A model generated the notes under the pieces. The model was given only the letters and a program-made list of their open reading frames with translations, had not been told where the DNA came from and ran no database searches. Below, in pieces: positions 60,156-64,000 of a DNA stretch of 64,000 nt. Origin of the DNA: Billgrantia zhangzhouensis. GTDB lineage: Bacteria; Pseudomonadota; Gammaproteobacteria; Pseudomonadales; Halomonadaceae. Location: the NCBI RefSeq assembly GCF_021404465.1, contig NZ_JABFTT010000015.1:50144-114143 (forward strand), read 5' to 3'. The translations under genes were made by a program, and so were the position numbers. Numbering within the stretch: position 1 is the stretch's first letter; the number at the start of each line of letters is the position of its first letter.

Positions 60156-61235
60156 ATGATCATTTTTCGTTACCTGGCCCGTGAAATCCTGCTCACCATG
60201 GCCGCCGTTGCCGGCGTGCTGTTACTGGTCATCATGGGCAGCCGGTTCATCCGCTATTTCACCGATGCCGCGGAAGGCGACATTCCCGCCACCATCCTCG
60301 GCAACCTGATGCTGTACCACTTGCCCGGCTTTCTCGAGCTGATCCTACCGTTGGCCTTCTTCCTTGGAATTCTACTGGCCTATGGACAGCTTTACCTGAA
60401 CAGCGAGATCACCGTGCTGGTGGCCTGCGGTATCAGCCCCGTGCGCTTGCTGCTGGTCAGCCTGGTGCCGGCCACCCTGGTGGCAGTGCTGGTGGGGTTG
60501 TGCAGCTTGTGGTTGACGCCGGCGGGTGCGCTGCACAATGCGGTGATGCTCGAGGAGCAGCGCAGCCAGCTCGACTTCACCGCTCTGGCGCCAGGGCGTT
60601 TTCAGGACTTCGGCGGTGGCCGTACCGCTTATACCGAGGCCTTCAGCGACGACGGCAGCCGCATGGTCGAGGTGTTCATCAGCGAGCGCCAGCGGCGCCA
60701 CGACGGTACCCCGGAAACCGCCGTGACGCGTGCCGGCAGCGGCTATCAGACCGTCGACCCTGAAACGGGTAGCCGCTTCCTGGTGCTGGCCGACGGCGAG
60801 CGTTACAGCGTCGAGCCGGGGCGCTTCGAAGCCGAGCGGCTGAAGTTCGATACCTATGCTGTGCGGCTCTCGCTCGGCGGTGAGAGGCGTGAGCTGGAGT
60901 CGATGGAATACGCCACTACCGGCACATTGCTGAGCGACGACTCCGCCCGCGCCCGTGCCCAACTTCAGTGGCGACTCTCGCAGCCGGCGATGGTCTTCAT
61001 CCTGACCTTGCTGGCGATGCCGCTCTCACGGGTCAACCCGCGTCAGGGGCGTTTCGCCAAGCTGTTGCCGGCGATCTTCCTGCACGTTTGCTATCTCAGT
61101 CTGTTGCTTGCCGCGCTGGATGCCATCGGTCGCGGATCGCTGCCGGCAACGATCGGCATGTGGCCGATTCATTTGGTGTTTCTGGCGCTGGGCCTGGGCC
61201 TGCTGATGCACAACCAGCGTAGGGGGATGCGTTGA
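60156..61235 (+). CDS. lptF: LPS export ABC transporter permease LptF
   Basis: 359 residues: MIIFRYLAREILLTMAAVAG start, three N-terminal and three C-terminal helices around a periplasmic beta-jellyroll (about 110-265). With LptG and LptB2 it extracts LPS from the inner membrane. Overlaps lptG by one base. Confidence 0.96.
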   Translation: MIIFRYLAREILLTMAAVAGVLLLVIMGSRFIRYFTDAAEGDIPATILGNLMLYHLPGFLELILPLAFFLGILLAYGQLYLNSEITVLVACGISPVRLLLVSLVPATLVAVLVGLCSLWLTPAGALHNAVMLEEQRSQLDFTALAPGRFQDFGGGRTAYTEAFSDDGSRMVEVFISERQRRHDGTPETAVTRAGSGYQTVDPETGSRFLVLADGERYSVEPGRFEAERLKFDTYAVRLSLGGERRELESMEYATTGTLLSDDSARARAQLQWRLSQPAMVFILTLLAMPLSRVNPRQGRFAKLLPAIFLHVCYLSLLLAALDAIGRGSLPATIGMWPIHLVFLALGLGLLMHNQRRGMR

Positions 61236-62299
61236 TGCTGACGGATCGTCTCGATCGCTATATTGCCCGCAACGTGCTGGGCGCGATCATCGTCGTCCAG
61301 GTGGTGCTGCTCGGCCTCGACCTGGTGATTTCGTATATCAACGATCTCGACGACGTGGAGGGCGGTTACGGCGCCTTCCAGGTGCTGCTCTACCTGTTGA
61401 TGCGCCTGCCCTGGCGCTTCTACCAGTATGCCCCGGTGGCGGTGCTGATCGGGGCGCTGATCGGCCTGGGCAGCATGGCCTCGAGCAACGAACTGACGGT
61501 GATGCGCGCTGCGGGGCGCTCGCTGACGCGCATTCTATGGGGGGTAATGAAGCCCATCATCCTGGTGGTGGCGGTGGTGCTGCTGATTGCCGAGTACGTC
61601 AGCCCGCGCACCGAGCAGTTCGCCAGCGCTTGGCGTCTGGAGCAGATGCAGGGCGAGGGAACGGTGTTGGCTCAGTATGGAGGCTGGCAGCGGGAGGGCG
61701 ACAGCGTCTATCGTTTCGGCGCCATTCGCGCCGACGACACCGTGCTCGACCTGACTCGCTACCGCTTCGAGGGGCGTAAGTTGAGCGAGGCTACCACAGC
61801 GGAGCGTGCCGTGTGGCGCGACGGCAGTTGGCTGCTGGAGGAGGTGGCCGTTACCCGTTTCTTCGATGACCGCACCGAGGCCGAGCGTCTTGCCGAGCAG
61901 CCCTGGCAGACCAGCCTGACGCCTGCCCAGCTCAATCGCTTGCTGCTGCCGATCAACATCCAGGCCCCCAGCGAGCTGTGGGCCTATGCACGCTTCCTGC
62001 ACAGCCAGGGGCTGCAGGCGACCCAGCCACTGCTCTACTTCTGGCAGAAGATGCTGATGCCATTGACCATGGCCTCGCTGGTCCTGGTGGCGGCTTCGTT
62101 CGTGTTCGGCCCGCTGCGCACTGTGGCGGCGGGCACGCGGGTATTCTACGGGGTGGTGGTCGGACTGTCGTTCAAGTACCTTCAGGACCTGCTGGCACCG
62201 GCCTCGATGGTGTTCGGTTTCTCCCCGGTCTGGGCCGTGCTGGCGCCGACCCTGCTCAGCGCCGCACTGGGACTTTACCTGCTGCGCCGCACCGGCTGA
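61235..62299 (+). CDS. lptG: LPS export ABC transporter permease LptG
   Basis: 354 residues, same fold as LptF: LDRYIARNVLGAIIVVQVVLLGLD, LPWRFYQYAPVAVLIGALIGLG, and C-terminal helices. TGATG overlap with the lptF stop implies coupled translation and 1:1 stoichiometry. Confidence 0.96.
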   Translation: MLTDRLDRYIARNVLGAIIVVQVVLLGLDLVISYINDLDDVEGGYGAFQVLLYLLMRLPWRFYQYAPVAVLIGALIGLGSMASSNELTVMRAAGRSLTRILWGVMKPIILVVAVVLLIAEYVSPRTEQFASAWRLEQMQGEGTVLAQYGGWQREGDSVYRFGAIRADDTVLDLTRYRFEGRKLSEATTAERAVWRDGSWLLEEVAVTRFFDDRTEAERLAEQPWQTSLTPAQLNRLLLPINIQAPSELWAYARFLHSQGLQATQPLLYFWQKMLMPLTMASLVLVAASFVFGPLRTVAAGTRVFYGVVVGLSFKYLQDLLAPASMVFGFSPVWAVLAPTLLSAALGLYLLRRTG

Positions 62300-62372
62300 C
62301 GACGGCTCGGCGGCAGTGGATGGCACCTGCGTCTTTCGGGTCGACCGAAAGGCGTGCTAGGAAGAGACAGCA

Positions 62373-62858
62373 ATGCAACGACGTTTCGATCAACTCGACG
62401 ATGTGTGGCCAGCCGGCCTAGCTCGTCGCCTGGGCGCCATGCTCTATGACGCCTTTCTGGTGGCGGCGATCTGGATTCTGATTACCGTGCTGCACGTGGC
62501 TTTCGTGCGTTACGTGCTGGGCCTGGGCGCCGCGGAGGTTGGAGCGGGAGCGCCGCAGCGTCTTACGTTGCAGTTGCTACTGTTGGTGGGCGCCTTCCTG
62601 TTCTTCGCTTTCTCCTGGATGCGGGGCGGAATGACGCTGGGCATGCAGGCCTGGCGCCTGCGCGTGCAGACTCTCGACGGTCATTCGATCACGCTGGTGC
62701 AGAGCCTGGTGCGTTATGTAGTGGCCTGGCTGTCTCTGGCCGCCTTTGGTCTCGGTTATCTCTGGGCGCTGTTCGATACCGAGCGCCGCAGCTGGCCGGA
62801 TATCGTCTCGCGAACGCGCGTGGTGGTGTTGCCCAAGGCGAGACGCGGGCGGAAATGA
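62373..62858 (+). CDS. RDD-family membrane protein
   Basis: 161 residues, three helices. The RDD motif appears as LARRLGAMLYDAFLV (R..D) with MRGGMTLGMQAWRLRVQTLDG and the C-terminal FDTERRSWPDIVSRT. Some RDD proteins act as Na+/H+ antiporters in halophiles, but this is not general. Follows lptG, a frequent neighbour in related genomes. Confidence 0.85.
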   Translation: MQRRFDQLDDVWPAGLARRLGAMLYDAFLVAAIWILITVLHVAFVRYVLGLGAAEVGAGAPQRLTLQLLLLVGAFLFFAFSWMRGGMTLGMQAWRLRVQTLDGHSITLVQSLVRYVVAWLSLAAFGLGYLWALFDTERRSWPDIVSRTRVVVLPKARRGRK

Positions 62859-62900
62859 TTCTGATCAAAAAATAGTCGGCCCACCTCTTGCGATAGCCTA

Positions 62901-62926
62901 TGCGAATCATTTACATTAACTATCGT
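62901..62926. promoter_or_regulatory. Candidate Fur box upstream of bfd
   Basis: GCGAATCATTTACATTAACTATCG around 62902-62925 resembles overlapping NATwAT hexamers of a Fur box, 20-45 bases before the bfd ribosome site. bfd is iron-repressed in many bacteria. Match judged by eye only. Confidence 0.4.
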
Positions 62927-62947
62927 AAGCACAGCGAGGTGATGTCG

Positions 62948-63154
62948 ATGTACGTATGTCTTTGCAAGGGCGTATCGGACCGCAAGATCCGCGAGAGCGT
63001 GGAGGGCGGTGCGCGTAGCTGGCGGGAAGTACAGCAGGAGACCGGCTGCGGTACCCAGTGCGGGAAGTGCGCCTGTGTCGGCAAGACTATCACTCGCGAA
63101 GCGATCAAGGCTGAAGTCATGGCCTCGGCCTGCGATTTGGCCTACGCCGTATAG
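62948..63154 (+). CDS. bfd: Bacterioferritin-associated ferredoxin
   Basis: 68 residues with the [2Fe-2S] pattern CLCKGVSD...CGTQCGKC (Cys-x-Cys ... Cys-x2-Cys-type spacing). Start ATG 62948 chosen for the GAGG spacing; ATG 62942 is also in frame. Bfd donates electrons to mobilise iron from bacterioferritin, encoded next. Ends before a terminator at 63214. Confidence 0.95.
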   Translation: MYVCLCKGVSDRKIRESVEGGARSWREVQQETGCGTQCGKCACVGKTITREAIKAEVMASACDLAYAV

Positions 63155-63213
63155 CGTTCGGCGCCTGTCACTGGTTCACTACTGCCAATCTCTCTCATTC
63201 TTGTTGCCATTAC

Positions 63214-63243
63214 TCCAACTGACTGTCCCAGTTGGATTTTTTG
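63214..63243 (+). terminator. Intrinsic terminator between bfd and bfr
   Basis: TCCAACTG-ACTGTCC-CAGTTGGA, perfect 8-bp stem followed by seven T. It uncouples bfr from bfd, consistent with their opposite iron regulation. Confidence 0.9.
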
Positions 63244-63343
63244 TTTCTTTGGGCTAATACTATCTACAATAATTCCACCAAGCGTAAGTTACGGCAAGGC
63301 CCAAGGTCGACGAGAGACCGACGAGACAAAGGGGAGACAGTCA

Positions 63344-63826
63344 ATGAAAGGCGATGCCAAGGTCATCGAGCACCTCAACAAGGCCCTCGGCAATGAGCTC
63401 GTGGCAATCAACCAGTACTTCCTGCATGCCAAGATGTACAAGGACTGGGGCCTCAAGGCGCTGGCCAAGTGGGAGTACGACGAATCCATCGATGAAATGA
63501 AGCATGCCGACAAACTGATCGAGCGCATCCTGTTTCTCGAGGGCATACCCAACCTCCAGGATCTCGGCAAACTGCACATCGGCGAGAACGTGCGCGAAAT
63601 GCTCGAGTGCGATCTCAAGATCGAGCATGAAGGACGCGAGGGCTACATCGAGGCCATCGCCTACTGCGAGCAGGTCAAGGATTACGTCTCACGCGACCTG
63701 CTCCGTGAGATCCTGGCCGACGAGGAAGAACATATCGATCATATCGAGACTGAGCTCGGCTTGATCGACAAGGTGGGCATCGAGAATTACATGCTGCGCC
63801 AGATGCAGGAAGCCGGCGACGAATGA
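63344..63826 (+). CDS. bfr: Bacterioferritin
   Basis: 160 residues, four-helix ferritin fold. Ferroxidase ligands: Glu in [10 protein letters not shown], Glu/His in [18 protein letters not shown], Glu in CDLKIEHEG, and [15 protein letters not shown] Met for inter-subunit haem lies in DEMKHAD. Stores iron with Bfd as its partner. AGGGGAGA precedes the ATG. Confidence 0.97.
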   Translation: MKGDAKVIEHLNKALGNELVAINQYFLHAKMYKDWGLKALAKWEYDESIDEMKHADKLIERILFLEGIPNLQDLGKLHIGENVREMLECDLKIEHEGREGYIEAIAYCEQVKDYVSRDLLREILADEEEHIDHIETELGLIDKVGIENYMLRQMQEAGDE

Positions 63827-63848
63827 GGTCGCGACCGTTTGCCATGCC

Positions 63849-63878
63849 ACCGGTGCCCAAGGGCGCCGGTTTTTTATT
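63849..63878 (+). terminator. Intrinsic terminator after bfr
   Basis: ACCGGTGCCC-AA-GGGCGCCGGT followed by TTTTTATTA. Strong, 22 bases after the stop. Confidence 0.92.
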
Positions 63879-63882
63879 AGGT

Positions 63883-64000
63883 TCATCGCACTTTGCCGGG
63901 AAACGCGGCACGGATCTTCAGGAAGAAGTACGCCGTGTCGCGATACCCGTAGGCCATCCGCTTGATGACCTTGATTCGGTTGTTCATGCCCTCCAGCACA
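63883..64000 (-). mobile_element. ISL3-family transposase, C-terminal end (partial)
   Basis: The minus strand reads VLEGMNNRIKVIKRMAYGYR, then DTAYFFLKIRAAFPGKVR and a stop at 63883. EG.NN.IKVIKR.AYGYRD..YFFLKIRAAFPG is the conserved end of ISL3-family transposases. The rest of the element lies beyond the right edge, so intactness cannot be judged. The stop is only 5 bases past the T-run of the bfr terminator, so the IS end must lie in or just before that terminator. Confidence 0.88.

Overview
The window reads as a contiguous piece of a GC-rich gammaproteobacterial chromosome. Gene order and protein sequences (ispB / rplU-rpmA-obgE-proB-rpsT-murJ-ribF-ileS-lspA-fkpB-ispH-pilin genes; lptFG divergent from pepA...holC-valS; long Pseudomonas-type NrdA with ATP cones) fit the Pseudomonas/Halomonas part of the class. 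My best guess is a halophilic Halomonadaceae member; this is inference from gene content and was not tested by any search.

Layout. (1) 1-3965: envelope and signalling genes (TlpA-like thioredoxin, PLD-family lipoprotein, PAS-PAS-GGDEF diguanylate cyclase). (2) About 4169-16960: an accessory block. It opens with a decayed IS481-type transposase and an AT-rich promoter-like segment. A twelve-gene co-directional catabolic cluster follows: GST, TRAP transporter P/Q/M, FAH-family hydrolase, TauD/TfdA-type dioxygenase, flavin reductase, LysR regulator, SDR, two MDR oxidoreductases (one frameshifted) and an FMN alpha-hydroxy-acid oxidase. The block ends with a doubly frameshifted zinc-ribbon gene next to tRNA-Pro(CGG). 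The transported substrate is not evident. (3) 17182-33223: core genes for ubiquinone side chain, ribosome, proline, peptidoglycan, flavin, isoleucyl-tRNA, lipoprotein and isoprenoid functions, then a reduced minor-pilin operon (pilE, V, W, X, no pilY1). (4) 33246-36409: a small basic protein, a CPA1 antiporter, a second PLD enzyme and an orphan protein. (5) 36710-41041: nrdA-nrdB, with a 10-copy heptamer array between the two genes and paired candidate NrdR boxes upstream. (6) 41390-52156: rstA-rstB, metR/metE, lipoproteins, sodB, tag and stress genes. (7) 52424-63826: PAP2 phosphatase, valS-holC-ilvE-pepA opposite lptF-lptG, an RDD protein, and the iron pair bfd-bfr. The right edge carries the end of an ISL3-type transposase.

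The most unusual signal is a family of intergenic two-hairpin elements (29190-29277, 48536-48606, 48756-48799, 52266-52309, 56523-56617, 57155-57241). Their stems differ in sequence but remain paired, while the loops keep a GGA core. Most loops read CA-NGGA-TG on one strand, which resembles the known CsrA/RsmA RNA target. In the three copies lying inside co-directional gene runs, the GGA strand is the mRNA sense strand.
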